Positions 23,801 to 35,770 of a stretch of 64,000 nucleotides of DNA are shown here, piece after piece (within the stretch, counting starts at the first letter, position 1; each line of letters begins with the position of its first letter). The notes beneath the pieces were generated by a model. The model made no database searches and had not been told where the DNA came from. It was given only the letters and a program-made list of their open reading frames with translations. The DNA lies in assembly GCA_030077755.1 (NCBI GenBank), contig JAQJZZ010000012.1, positions 806,001 through 870,000 on the forward strand. The letters are read 5' to 3'. The position numbers and the translations under genes are program-made. The stretch comes from Filosporella fistucella. Lineage: Eukaryota > Ascomycota > Leotiomycetes > Helotiales.

Positions 23801-26800
23801 TACCTTTTCTTGTCTCTGTCATCATCTTATTTTCTTTTTCTCTGCCTTGCCTCTATGAAGTAAATGAAATACATACCGGCAGCCGGCAGCCGGCCGGCTA
23901 ATCACACAACGCCAGAGGAAGATAAGGCTAAATAGAGCTTCCATACTAGATATGTGTACTTGACTGAATCGATATATGATTGTTGGAAGGATGAATGGGT
24001 AATTTGTGTTTCTAAAAGGAGTATATTAGGTGACGATAGCCTCGAAATTGATGTTAGCTTTTGAGTTTTGAGATTTGGAGTGCGGCACAGGAATAGATTT
24101 TTGCGAGATGGTGAAGGACAGAGTTATTGATCTTGTGACGAAGTTTGGAGATGTTAGGAGAGGGGTCGGAGGAAGTGCAGGATAAGTGTTGTGAGTGAGT
24201 AGGCCTCCTTTTAGTTATTCATTGGTTATTCTATTTTAATTCCCTTCATGTCTCCACACACACATTGCCTGTTGTTCTCTCTTACAGAAAGGAGGAAGAT
24301 ATACCGCAGCTTCATCTCCTCCACAGTTCCCTCCGTCCTCTCACAAACAGCCTCAAAAGCGTATGTTTGACTATATCCTCTTCTTGCCTTTCATCTCATA
24401 TCTCACTACCGACATTTTTCTCCCATATGCCGCTTCCTAACCAGCACCGCCTCTCAATATAACCTTACGAAAACAAGACTATCTAGGCTAGCATTGCATG
24501 TTCTCGGCTCCTCTGTCTTGTACTCCTTATCGGGAGACCGGGAAGCGAGCACGAGATATTGAATTGTTTTTCTGATGCACGTCTACTGCTTCTTATAGGT
24601 AGGAAAGGTATAGTTGTTTTATATGCATTTGCAAGCATTTATAATTCTCTGATCTCGATCTCGGTCTTGTACTCGCGTAGAGGACGTGCAAAGACGGGAT
24701 AATTGTTTTATACCATTTGTGTTCGAGTTCTTGTGATAGTGGCTCGTGCCCTTTATCATATATATCTCGATGTACATACATAGGTTTAGTGCAAAGTAGA
24801 AGATTGTCAGGCGAGGCTACATTATAGACAAGTCTCGAACTCTGCTCTGCTTAACCCTTCTCTCCTTAATTTTGTGTTTAATTCGTGTTTCCATCTCAGT
24901 CTTCGTTTTGCTTGTCTGCCGAAGTATCGGTACATGCATCACCTGCCACCCATCTGCACGCTTTGGTATGTACGCATTGTCCCTTTCTAATTTATCAGCC
25001 GTTCTGAACACTTTTCACTTGCATATCACAAGTACCGGCGGGAGTTTATATTATTGAAAGGGTTCGTGTGTAATTGTACTGTGGAGGTGGGGTATGGAGT
25101 AAAGTGAGAATAGATCTGAGGGTAGGAGATGTGGTCCGGGATATGGAGATTTTGAAAGAGTGGAGAGTAGAAGACTTGAGTTCAGATTGAACAATAATGA
25201 TATCAGATGGGTAAATCCCATCGGTTTAGGAATTGCTTTTTAAGCAAAAGAGGGAACCTGGAATTGTTATTTTACCTCTCTGTTAGCCTTGAAAGCCTAT
25301 TCATTAGTTCCGTATAGTATGCATTTAGACATCAATGACCCCGCCCCCGCTTCCCTCATTCTTTTCAGAACCACTATTGCATCTTTCGAAAAAGAATGAT
25401 AACTTATGAAAAGTACTATTCTATATTCTCTGATCCCCTTTTGATGCTCAATGTTCGTGGGCACAATAAACTCAGGGGGGCATAAGATGTCCACAAGGTC
25501 CGCAGATATTGAAACCAAACTAGAAATTTATTGTCTAAATTTCACCTTCTTTCCACTTCAACAATCGCGCACTGACTACCTCCCTTATCCTCCAAATCAA
25601 TAAATCACAATCTCCAACTTCCTCGGCCACTCGATTCCCCTCCATCTCGGCCCGGAGTCTCCCTCCTGCCCCTCCCCTTAAATTCCAAGACCCATCCTCA
25701 AACAGGCGCCAAAAATCACCTCACAGCCGAACCGAGAATCCCTCCCACAATCAGTACTCTTGGCGTGTACATTTCAGGAAGGCCTGAATTGAGGAAATAG
25801 GGTTACGGCCGTAGCCCAGCGGCTCATCAAATTTCGCCGCTCGCATCGCCCATACCTTGCTAACTCGGTCGCGAGAGAGAGAAAAAATTGGTAAAGTTCG
25901 CTTTACGAGCCGTGCCGTTGTCTCGGCTCCGTAGTTGAAAAGGATTCGGTGTGAAAGGGATATCCGGCAATGCTAACCTTGAGCCTTCCTATTGTGTGTG
26001 ACGCCGGTTTCTGGGTCGTAAGGTACAGTACGGTATATCCGTACAGGGGAGACACGAGGGACAAGAGAGGCGAGGTACGTGTGAAAATATGGAAATATTT
26101 ATCCACCACTTATATGTCTTGCTGTTCAAACCGGTAGGGATAGAAGTCTTGGACCGATTAAGTAATCAGCCACTTCTTTCCATTCCTTCCATGACAGGTA
26201 ATTCCAGTTCTCCTCGTATATACCGATACGGATATCGTGTCAAACGAGGAAGTTTGACGTCAAAACCCTTACATATTTTTTTCGTGTTTGGAAGTGCAGT
26301 GCTTGTCCTTTGAAAGTTCTTCCCTTCTTATGGCGCTACTGTACCTCGTCTCTCGTCTTGCTACTCTTCACTGAACTTGCTCTGCCATCATGTTGTGCTG
26401 GACAGAAAAGGTACTACTTGCGATGGCTTTCTGAATTGATTGCTTCATGTCTCTGTTGGTGGATATCAGCTAGAGCCCAGTGGCGTAATGCGAAAGATGG
26501 CGAGAGAGTGGTGAGAGGGAAGCGCTCAGAAAGGTGAGTGTCGCGATGGCTGATGCTAGGTACTGTTTGACATTGAAATGGGCTGATAAAATGCTTCGTG
26601 CAGGGTGGCGTCAATGAAGAGGGGAAGTGGAGAACTTTCTGCTGTTTGATGTTCAGGAGAATTGAGGGAATGAGAGAGAGGGAAAATGTGGAATGTTTTA
26701 TTATGTTCTTGGAATTTTCCCTTGCCTCGTTGGTGGCTTCCTCTGCCTCAATTTTCAGAGGTCAAATGATTGATTGCTGGTGTCATGATGGTTTGAATTC

Positions 26801-27115
26801 TCCATCTTATCATTGGGTCGGGATGGAGACACCTCAATTTTGATGTTCGTCAAATTTTATCACGTATGCGAATGAAATGGCAAGGCACTATTGATCCAAA
26901 GAGGCAAGATATGTTCAACCCATGAAAACCAAGCCTTTGGAGGATTTTCTGTGTCATGTTAGGTTGTCAAGTTGCTTTCTGCTCGTTGTATAACAGCGGA
27001 GAACTTCGGAAAATGAGTTCAAGGTTACCTATTTTCAAGAAACCGATTTATCTTCTACCTAGTGTCTATAGAATACATGAACGAAAATCTAACTACGTGT
27101 CTCAACATTTTGTAA
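14860..27115. other. Gene-poor region, 12.3 kb, no supported gene
   Basis: I read both strands and found only short frames without recognisable domains or credible splice structure. Base composition is mixed rather than uniformly AT-rich, and no transposase, reverse transcriptase or integrase words are visible. Simple repeats are present: (GACT)4 near 20442-20458, GGGAAA units near 22000-22020 and GGCAGCC units near 23878-23899. Two of the three window copies of an 11-base motif (GTACGGAGTAC) lie here, at 16034-16044 and 23462-23472. The left part should include the promoter and leader of the Zn2Cys6 gene. A long non-coding RNA or a spread-out regulatory region would fit, but nothing in the sequence proves either. 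Confidence 0.5.
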
Positions 27116-29129
27116 TTATAGCTTCGGTTTTTGCAAATGTTTTCTTTCCTGTGCAATTCTGTCTCTCAAAACTCTTCGTAATATCTTCCCACTTGCACTC
27201 TTTGGAATCTGTTCCACGAACCTCACACCAGCCAACCATTTACTTCTCACAGTCTTTTCTTTCACCCATCCGATTATTTCCTGTTCGAGTTTTAACTCAG
27301 TACCAGTGCCTCTCAATCTAGCGCCCTCTTTCAACACTACAAATCCCAACGGTCTCTCTCCAGCATAATCATCCATGATTCCAATCACGGCACAATCCTC
27401 AACTTTCTCATGACCGAGTAAAATATTTTCGAGTTCTGCAGGAGCAACCTGAACTCCTTTCACTTTGATCATCTCTTTAATTCTGTCGTGGATGTGAATA
27501 AAGCCTTCGCTATCTATTGATCCTATATCGCCAGTACGAAGAAAGCCCTCCGAGTCGAAGGATGATAGAGTGGCAGCTGAGTTGTTGTAGTAACCTGGTA
27601 CTATTTGAGGGCCTTTCGCCAGGATCTAGAATTTCATCAACCGTCATTCTTACGCTCATTGCACGATACAAGTGATGAGAACTCCGTGATCATGTTTGGA
27701 GAAAAAAAATAGGATCTTACCTCTCCACTCTCTCCAACATCTAATTTCTCTCCGCTCTCATTCACTACCTTGACCTCCGTCCCAGCAACCAAAACTCCAC
27801 CCGTCCTTGCATACCTGAATCCATGTTTATCCAATGGATGAGTAGAGATACAACCAGTACTCTCCGTCATACCATATCCCTGCTTGAATCCTCTTCCAGG
27901 AAATCTCTCTTGCAATAATGCCAATACTTCTTCACTGATCGGCGCAGCGCCAGAAGCAAAACGCTTGATGCAAGAGAGATCATAATTGGAGACAGCAGGA
28001 TCGCGGACTAGTCGTATGACTATGGGAGGCACGACTTGAACTTCTACTATGCGATATGTTGTTATTGTTGAGAGGAGAGTAGGCATGGTGACTTGATAGC
28101 ATTAGTCTGAGGTGGGTAGTTATTATGGAATGGATTGTGAAGGCGTGAAGCTCACATGATGTCAAGATAATGACAGATGCATGAATAAGTATTGGGAGTG
28201 TGAGCATTTTCACTACTCCTGTGACTACATCTCGTTAGTCTCCTATCTCAATGAATATTTCCGAGGACCGTGAAGGAAGCTGACTGTGATAAAAGGGTAA
28301 TAATCCCAACACGTTTTTATGATCTGCTGATGTCGTTGGAAGGAGTTGGAGACATTGTGCTATGATATTCTGGTGGGAGATCATAACCTTCACGTAATGG
28401 TCAGCCAACATACATTGCACACGGAGATCATTCTTGAGTAAGACTCACAGCTTTTGGTAATCCCGTCGTTCCACTGCTGAAACATAAAACTGCACAGACA
28501 TCTGCATTTGTTTTCCCCCTTGGAATTCTCCATGGCTCCCTTTCCCGCCCAATTCCGTCTATTTTCCCAGCACACAGATCGCCCAATCCTTCCCTAATAT
28601 CATCCAAATTCACAAGAAACACATTCTCGATACCGAGCTTCATACATGCTCGTCTCACTATCTTCTCATTCTCTTTTGAGCATACTACCCCTTTAGCTTC
28701 AACAGTCTTCAATACGTGTATCATCTCCATTTCTGTATAGGCAGGGGATGACAAAGCAGGTAAACAACCAGCATGCATAATACCGAATAGAATAGCAGGG
28801 TAGAGTGGTGTATTTGGGAGTAGCATTGATATTACATCTCTTGGCTTAAATGAGTGTTTATTCAGAAGTGAGTAAGATATCTTTTGTGAAAGGTGCCGTA
28901 TCTCAGGATGTGTAAGCTGAGAAGAGGAGTGGGAGATGGTGAAGAAAGGCGGAGTTGAGGGATCATCATGTGGGAATTGGGAATGTGCTTCAGGATGGGA
29001 TTCGGGAGAGAATAGGAAATCCCATGTTGTTAGATGTGTTGGAACTAAGAGTGTTAACAGAAATGAGAGAGGTATAGGTATAGATAAAGACATACGGTCA
29101 AGAGATGGGAAAGAGGATGTAAAACGCAT
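27116..29129 (-). CDS. Acyl-CoA ligase, 4-coumarate-CoA-ligase-like (AMP-binding family)
   Basis: Six exons, 29129-29096, 29044-28449, 28387-28285, 28224-28156, 28091-27721 and 27625-27116, make 560 residues, the usual size. The enzyme activates a carboxylic acid with ATP and transfers it to CoA. Family signatures are all present: the P-loop SSGTTGLPKAV (split by intron 2), LPFYHITGVV, the GYGMTEST adenine site, RTGDIG, the DRIKEMIKVKG hinge and the C-terminal PKSASGKILRR with the catalytic Lys. The substrate could be a cinnamic, benzoic or fatty acid. The protein ends PKL, a weak match to a peroxisomal PTS1 tripeptide. It is divergent from the FAD hydroxylase at 30001, which suggests aromatic-acid metabolism. 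Small introns (51-103 bases) are consistent with one another. Confidence 0.9.
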
Positions 29130-30000
29130 TATGAAATTTGACTGTATATATGAGAATCTATAAACGGAAGGAAGTGAGGTATCAAGCAATCTTGCACATA
29201 AATGGGAATAACTTCAATCACAGAGGTACTTCCAAGCACCGTTATGTCCAAGTAAGGGTGCCAATATGTTCCCTACCCCGCATATTTCGGCTACCCCGCC
29301 CCCTTTTAGCTCGGCATCGATTTAGCGAGTTTTCCATCAAAGCCCCCTATCTTCCTCTATTTCTTTGCCCAAGGTACGTACCGAGACACCTACTTTATAT
29401 CACGCATAATAGATATATCAATTTGATTTTGTTCTTCGTCGGAATTGGGCCTTAGAATTGTTTAAGTTATCAAGCTCATATTGTGCGGACTATCGAACTC
29501 CGAAAATCCGTACGGAGTACTTCCCCGAGTATTCCTCCCACAACCACTGCCCCACGAAATGTTAGGTCCCCACCACAATGCGTTTGCACCCTCTTTCCAG
29601 GCTTTATCAGTCGAATCATTCTAAAGATGTGGATAAATAATTAGGCGGAGAAATCTGCTACACGTGATGGCTCTAGATTTTGAGTTCTGAACAATGTGCA
29701 TGTTTGTCGTCGGGACCGAAGGATTACGCAAGTGGATTGGTTAACCGTCATTCAGCTGCCGACACGCTTCCCGATCGTCGTCCACGCCTGATGAATATTT
29801 TCATGAGCATCAATATAATAACGAATGCTCGAATACAATTCTGCATTCGACATCAAACTTCATTTCTTTCAGTACATCTCCTTCATCAGCTGAACTTCCC
29901 GCCGACTTTCTAGAGCAAAGTGCAAGTAGGGAATTGGTAAACAGATCTTCCAAGTCTAAAACCTCTAGAACATACTAAAGTTCAGCTTCAATCTTTCAAA
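29130..30000. promoter_or_regulatory. Divergent promoter region between CoA ligase and FAD hydroxylase
   Basis: These 871 bases separate two start codons pointing away from each other. The region carries the third copy of GTACGGAGTAC (29510-29520). No clear TATA box is seen. A shared upstream region allows joint control of the two enzymes, but this is inference from layout. Confidence 0.5.
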
Positions 30001-31426
30001 ATGGACAAAAACACACACATAGCAATTATTGGATCCGGTAGGTACTCCCTCCATCTAGAAAGATCTTTTGAACTCACACGTGACCAGGCATGGGAGGACT
30101 TGCATGTGCTCTGGCTCTTGCAAAACGAGACTTCACAAACATAGAGGTCTTTGAAACTGCTTCAAACCTAGGATTTGTAGGAGCAGGCATTCAGCTTGCG
30201 CCCAATATGGCTAGAATTCTCGACAGGCTAGGCTGCTGGGCAGATATCGATCGCGAAGCTGTGGATTTGAAGGAGACGAGCATCAGGCGTGAGTACTTCG
30301 GTTATACTTGAACTCAATACTGATGACATTCATAGAGGGTGACGGTGACACCGAACTTGGACATGTTGATCTCCGATATATCCGAGAAATGTATGGGTAT
30401 CCTCATATGGTCGGTCATAGGTCTTCTCTAGCTGGTTCTATGTTCGAAGCGTGCAAAAGAGAAAAAGGAATCAAATTTCATTTCTCGACTGGAGCAGTAG
30501 AGGTGGAATCATGGACACCGAAACCCACTATCAAAGTTCAGCCTCGCGATGGTAGTTCCTATTCCGTTACAGCCGATGTGGTACTAGCTTGCGATGGATT
30601 GAAGAGCAATATTCGAGACCAGATGCTCAAACTGCTCAATATCGACGCCCAAGTCATTGACACAAATCAAGCAGCATATCGCATCATGCTAAAGCGAGAG
30701 GATATGGAAAATGACCCAGAACTTCTCGAGCTCATCTCGGGCGACAAAGTGACTCGTTGGATTGGAGAGAAGAGACATATCATCGCGTACCCTATTTCCA
30801 GCAAGCAGATTTACAATATGTCTACCGTTCAACCCGACACCAATTTTGCAGAAGCACCATCTGCTACATATACGACCAAAGGTTCAAAGCCAGCTATGCT
30901 GAAGGTATTCTCTGACTTTTGTCCCAAGGTACAAAGGATGTTGAACCTTGTTCCTGATGGCGAAGTCTGCGAGTGGAAGCTTCGCGTTCACAGTCCTTTG
31001 CCCACATGGGTGCACGGCTCAATCGCCCTTGTTGGCGATGCTTGTCATCCCACTCTACCTCATTTGGGACAAGGTGCAGCACAAGCTATCGAGGATGCAG
31101 CAGTTCTTGCTGTGGTACTATCCAAGTGCCCAGATCAGAAGCCAGAGAATATTAATAGAGCACTGAGGGTTTATCAGGCGATTAGAAAAGAGAGGGCAGA
31201 GACACTAGTCGAATTGGCTGCTGCTTCAGGTCGAGCATTGCACTTGGGAGCGGGAGCGGCGAAGGAGGAGCGGGACAAACAGTTCGCTGCATTGAAGGAG
31301 AAGAAGGGAAGTGTGCCTGATAAATGGGCTGATGCAGATGTGCAGAAAAAGATATATGGACATGATTGTATGCAGGTTGCAGAGGATAGCTTTGATGAAT
31401 TGTTCCAAAGGTTGAAAAATAATTGA
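30001..31426 (+). CDS. FAD-dependent monooxygenase, salicylate-hydroxylase-like
   Basis: Three exons, 30001-30037, 30088-30288 and 30336-31426, with introns of 50 and 47 bases, give 442 residues. The N-terminal FAD fold starts IAIIGSGMGGLACALAL (intron 1 cuts inside GxGxxG). The second FAD/NADPH motif is LACDGLKSNIRDQ and the third is ALVGDACHPTLPHLGQGAA. This set defines class A flavoprotein hydroxylases. The closest type by general look is salicylate 1-monooxygenase (salicylate to catechol) or 3-hydroxybenzoate 6-hydroxylase. Salicylate is a plant defence hormone, so such an enzyme may blunt host signalling or feed phenolic catabolism; that is inference. There is no signal peptide. The gene is divergent from the CoA ligase and convergent with the F-box-like gene 120 bases downstream. 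Confidence 0.88.
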
Positions 31427-31546
31427 ATAGAGCAAAAGAACCGAATTTCCAAGGACAATCATTAAAGTGTGCAAGCTGCTTAAGCGGAGTGATCATTCTC
31501 TCATTATTCATTACTCTAATTCTAACACAGACATTACCATCCCTCT

Positions 31547-32627
31547 CTAAAGTCCCAACCACTCCACGCCATCAGCAAAGGTATCAAATCTCCAATCCTC
31601 AAGCAGCTGCTCAAAATACTTTTTGTTGTTCCGAAAAACAACGAACTTTCCCCAGAATTCTTCCCATTCTCCCACGCTCCGAAATCGTTCCAAGTCAACA
31701 GCAATTGTACCCAATGCAAGTTCATACCATCTCTCACCCATATTGTACGGGTTCGGGAGGATAGGATTGAAACTCGATTTCTCCTTAATTGGTTTGGGCG
31801 AATATCGTAGTACTGATTGTCGAGCAGCTGCATTAGGGTCCGATTTGCGATAGTCTTGGTATTTATCGAGTTGTACTTTATCGACGTCTTTGCTGCCCTG
31901 ATTTCCATGTACATTGATATTTCGAAATGGCAGGAAGAAATACGGGTACATAGTATTGCGGTATTGATGTCCAATCCATGATTGGAGACGAGCATCTAAT
32001 CTGTGACAGCCTGGTTGCTGGCATACACAATCATTGTTATATGCATCTACCGGAAATGGTGCGCATTGTGGTATGAAGAGGCTTATTGGGTTTTGATGAA
32101 GGGTTTTGAGATTAAGATAGAGTGCTGAACAAGTAAGTCCCAGGCAGGTCGCATCGCAGAGTCCGAGAATTTCGAAAATGATTGAGGTAACGACGAATGG
32201 CATTCTTTCCAATCTTGGTAGTATAGCTGCATTTCTGCCATTTACTAAAGGCAAAGGAGTCAGCAATATGTACTTTGCTAACATTTTCCACCCGAACAAT
32301 TTCCGGAATAGTACTGTTTCAGTAACTTCGAGACATCATAGTGAATTCTCAATGTTCGATTCAGCAATGTAGAAATTAAGAACATTTGGATGATGTACTT
32401 CGGTAGGGAGAAGATGTACTAGATCCAAGTACTAACTATGTATGAAATGACTTACCGGTTGTCATTGTCATGCTCGACTCCGAGCTTTGTATCATGCCGG
32501 AATCACTCGTTCCAGCAACGGACAACGACATCGTAGCATCTGCAATCTCTCCGTCCGGCGTTTGAACGTGCGACGATGCTCGGGGATCGTTTTTCAGCGC
32601 GTCACGCTCCAAATCTTCGTCAGCCAT
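31547..32627 (-). CDS. F-box-like protein, same family as the left-end cluster
   Basis: Two exons, 32627-32456 and about 32244-31547, give 289 residues. The intron (211 bases, GTAAGT...CTTTAG) has a good CTGAC branch site just before the chosen acceptor. An alternative acceptor at GCAG a few codons later keeps the same frame. The Ser/Thr-rich leader in exon 1, an F-box-like stretch directly after the intron (LPRLERMPFVVTSIIFEIL, then CLGLTCSALYLNL), a WIGHQYR segment and a C-terminal EWEEFWGKFVVF block copy the layout of the proteins at 867-1818 and 2478-3090. This makes it a fourth relative, 29 kb away on the other strand. Presumed ubiquitin-ligase adaptor, substrate unknown. A CxC...GCH segment at about residues 130-140 is specific to this copy. 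Confidence 0.72.
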
Positions 32628-33090
32628 TGATACTTCGACGTCTGAGCTTCGAGATAGTCTGGGATTGGTCAATTAACGAGAAAAGAAAGAGATTTCGAGA
32701 TCTGCTGTTTCTTTGATAGCCTGGAGTTGAAAGATCGAGATCTTACTTTGAAAAGTGTCAATCTCACGTATTGATATCGAGGTGAACAGCCAGCCCGAGA
32801 TTTGATCTCAAGGTAGGGGGGAGGGAGATTTGTATCGATTCGAACTTCCAAAGTTGCAATGGAGATTAAAACAAATTAAAAGTTGAAAGACTTCTACTAT
32901 GATAGAAGGCCTGGGGCACAGAGGTAGCATCACTTGTGGATTATCGTAAATTAAATGATAGGATTTGAATTGGAACTTTGCCTGAAGAGCTACTCTCCGG
33001 AGACGGCTGAAGTTAAAGTACTAGGACTCAAGGTAAATTTCTCAAGATGCCTTTGAACTTACACCCTTCCTCATCTGCCCTAAAGTGATC
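32628..33090. other. Intergenic, 463 bases
   Basis: Upstream region of the F-box-like gene and 3' region of the GH6-like gene. No open frame of interest. Confidence 0.5.
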
Positions 33091-34462
33091 TCAAAACATT
33101 GGCCTTGCATTCTCCACCAGCATTTCAAAGTATGCTTGATTCCACACTCCTGCTGCAGGTGCAGGTTTGAAAGCTATCAAAGATTAGCACATCTGTTATA
33201 CGTCCAATACAGTCTAATTCGAAGTCCAGATAACGGCGGAAGAAACTTACAATCCTCTTTCGCACACTCAACATCAAACCCCGCCGCCCCAATCTCACTT
33301 CCTCCATCACTAACACCCGGATTATTCGCCCATACAAAAGCATCCACCGTTCCTTCTCCTGTCACAGCTGTCGGCCTAACACCCATTCCGACTCCATTGA
33401 TATTACACCAGTTCGTCCACTGACTCCTCAAACCTTGGACGGCATTTCGAGATGTATCCATGATAGAATTATTCGGCACATTTAACTTGGCCAAGATAGC
33501 TACGAGAGCAGAGATATAATGAGATTCGTCCATGCCTCGATTGATAGGTCCTTCGAATGGAGTTGCGAATTCACCTGGCGACATCTTGAATGCGTTGTAG
33601 GAACCTACATTTGTCGCAAAGCCACGGAAGGATGCAGGAGAGCCAGCTGAAATGTAGAGGTCTGCTATCAAGTTTGCTGCGGCATCTTCATAGGTTCCGT
33701 AAGTTTTAGTGAATGAGTTCTCAGAAGGGAAATTCTTACACAGTGTTTTATTCCACCCCAGAAGTCCTCCATGGCCAGCATCGATGTACACAGCTACATT
33801 AGGCAAGTTATATTTCTTCAATGCGGTGATAAGTGTGCTCTTCACATTAACCTCGTGATTCACACAACTCGAGTTTGCAAGTACCAAAGAGGCAACTGCT
33901 CCTGGTTCGAGAATGATTGCGAACGCTGTATATGGATCCTGAGAAGGCGAACTCATAACTGCTGAAATCTCTGTTTTGAATCAGATACTAGTCAAATACG
34001 ATTTTATGATAGAGGAAACAAACCATTTGTGATCAAGGTGAAGTATTCCCTCTCCTCTTTATCACCAAACGGAGCCGGATTAGGTAGCGGTCCACAATAC
34101 GGTTTAGGTATTCCATGGATACTCAACCCCATAATTGCATCTGAGCATGGTATTTCTTTGATATTATCTACCACATTTTGCAAATGGAAAATCCCATTCA
34201 GATCCACGAATGTGCCTATGTTCCCTACTTTCAGAGCTTTGGCTTTGAGCACCGGATCAGTGATGGTAGCTGCTGCGGAGGTGACTTTGGATTGGTATTT
34301 AATATTCGGAAAGAGTGTTCTTGTTGCGAATGGGTTGCCGGTGAGAGTTACTGGGATACTGCAGTTGGTGAAAGAGGAGGGGGGCCTGATTTGCCGCTGT
34401 TGGAGAGGGGTAGCTAGCACAGTGCTGAATACGGATATGGAAATGAAGAATAAGAGCTTCAT
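33091..34462 (-). CDS. Secreted GH6 (cellobiohydrolase II-like) protein, catalytic Asp residues replaced
   Basis: Three exons, 34462-34024, 33970-33251 and 33173-33091, give 413 residues with seamless phase joins. A signal peptide is clear (MKLLFFISISVFSTVLA). There is no cellulose-binding module. Family GH6 marks are conserved: NLPNVAVYIDAGHGGLLGW, FRGFATNVGSYNA, WCNINGVGMGVRP, AFVW and the C-terminal PAPAAGVWNQAYFEML. However, the segment matching YDLPDRDCAA reads HGIPKPYCGP, and the segment matching IEPDSLANLV reads LEPGAVASLV. The two aspartates equivalent to D175 and D221 of Trichoderma Cel6A are therefore Tyr and Gly, and the VKPGGECDG loop reads ANNPGVSDG. The exons join directly, so no missed exon hides these residues. 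It should be secreted but is unlikely to be a normal cellulase; a glucan-binding or effector-like role is conceivable. Confidence 0.9.
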
Positions 34463-35164
34463 TTTGATAGCTTGACTAATCACAAAGCTAAAGCGATACA
34501 GTTTGCACTAAATCTTGGAGCTGGCAAGCTCTTTATAAATTTCTTCAGTTTTGCTGACTGCATTCAATCATGAAATTCATCCTCGTTTGCATGCGAATGC
34601 GCTCTAAAAATGCATTATCAGCTGATAACCGCGCACGAAAACTGAACGTGTACGAATGCGAGATTGGTATTGTTAGAGGGCACGGATATTCTGGTTAATA
34701 TTACAACGGATGATGCCAGAATGAAGAAGTCACAAGCTGCATTGTTTGGAAGCGAGACTCTTTACCCTGCCGGGCTTACTTTATTACAACATCAAATTTA
34801 TACGGGAGGACCAGTGAGATTGAAGGATATTCTGGCTTGGGTAATTCCAATCTGCAGAGTCTGTGATATCGGTGGGAAGTAGAAGCTTGAAAGTTAAATT
34901 AACGGATTGGATTGGATGGTTTCTTTTTGATCAGTAGATTCAGACAAGAACAAAAACATGGGCTGAAATAATGGATCTTGCTTTTCCCAGGCAACACAAA
35001 CTCGGAGCACAACAAACTTTACGTTACTTGTCACTTTCTAGAGCCATGTATTTGGCTCTTCAGACTCCGACGCTTTTACAACGAGCTGATATACATATTT
35101 ATATTTCTACCTAAACAATTCTCCTCCTTACCCCATATTATTTTCTGTTATCACGAAAATCCCC
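34463..35164. other. Intergenic, 702 bases
   Basis: Promoter of the GH6-like gene on the left and the 3' region of the small gene on the right. A plus-strand frame at 34664-34882 has no ATG at its start and no recognisable content. Confidence 0.5.
34532..34537 (-). promoter_or_regulatory. Likely TATA box of the GH6-like gene
   Basis: On the minus strand the sequence reads ATTTATAAAG about 70 bases before the start codon at 34462. It is the only TATAAA match I noted in this upstream stretch. Confidence 0.5.
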
Positions 35165-35770
35165 TCAAATACTCTCCGCACTCTCAGGCTCCTTCTCCGT
35201 CGCACTCTTGATCTCAACCTGATGTCCCCCTTCTGCACTGTCCCCTTTACTCTTGCCTAATCCCTTCTGCACATCAACCTTCTCATACTCCTATCATCGA
35301 TCGATTAGCACTACTCAACCTTTTCAAACTGTCATTGAGAAGCCCCAGTATTTTCAAGCCAGTTTCAGCCATAGATTGCTGATTTTCACTTTCTGCACAT
35401 TGCTGACATTTGGAGCAGGCAGATATATCAATAATGATGAAATGAGAGGAAAAGGGTAGTGGAAAGTAGGAGGGAAATTAAGAAGAGGATGAGAAGCAAA
35501 TCACATACTTTGTCCTGCTCCGATAAATCCGCCAACCCAGGCTTCAGCTCTCCCCCTACATCCGGTTTATGAGTATCTTCTTTCGGTGCAGAGCCCTTAG
35601 GCAAGATTTGGATCTTAAATGTTCCTGGTTCATCGTTGGAATCTTGTGGTACATGCTGCTTCATGTTAACATAGGGCATCCAATCTGCTGATGTATTGTT
35701 GTTAATGGATAAAAGAGGTGCAGGAAGGAAATGGGAGACCTACAGCAGAACCACCTGAAATATTTGACAT
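35165..35770 (-). CDS. Small conserved-looking hypothetical protein
   Basis: The two main exons are sure by frame: one ending at 35509 (donor GTATGT), and 35290-35165, joined in phase 0 to ...SEQDKEYEKVDVQ.... The protein contains DWMPYVNMKQHVPQ near the N-terminus, FKIQILPKG, KPDVGGELKPGLADL, and a Lys/Glu-rich polar tail ending ESAESI. The most likely start is the ATG at 35770 (MSNISGG), which would need one more intron before the MPYVNM segment. I cannot settle that junction, because the best-looking donor (GTAGGT) gives the wrong phase for the obvious acceptor. If the first exon is wrong, the ATG at about 35679 remains. Roughly 100 residues, soluble, function unknown. Confidence 0.6.

Noticed and set aside
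14860..27115. Transposon or tRNA explanation for the gene-poor region
   Set aside because: I saw no reverse transcriptase, integrase or transposase motifs, no long terminal repeats and no tRNA B-box/A-box pair while reading; this is by eye and not exhaustive.
31182..31562. Minus-strand frames across the hydroxylase 3' end
   Set aside because: Antisense shadows of a gene with all three flavoprotein motifs on the plus strand.
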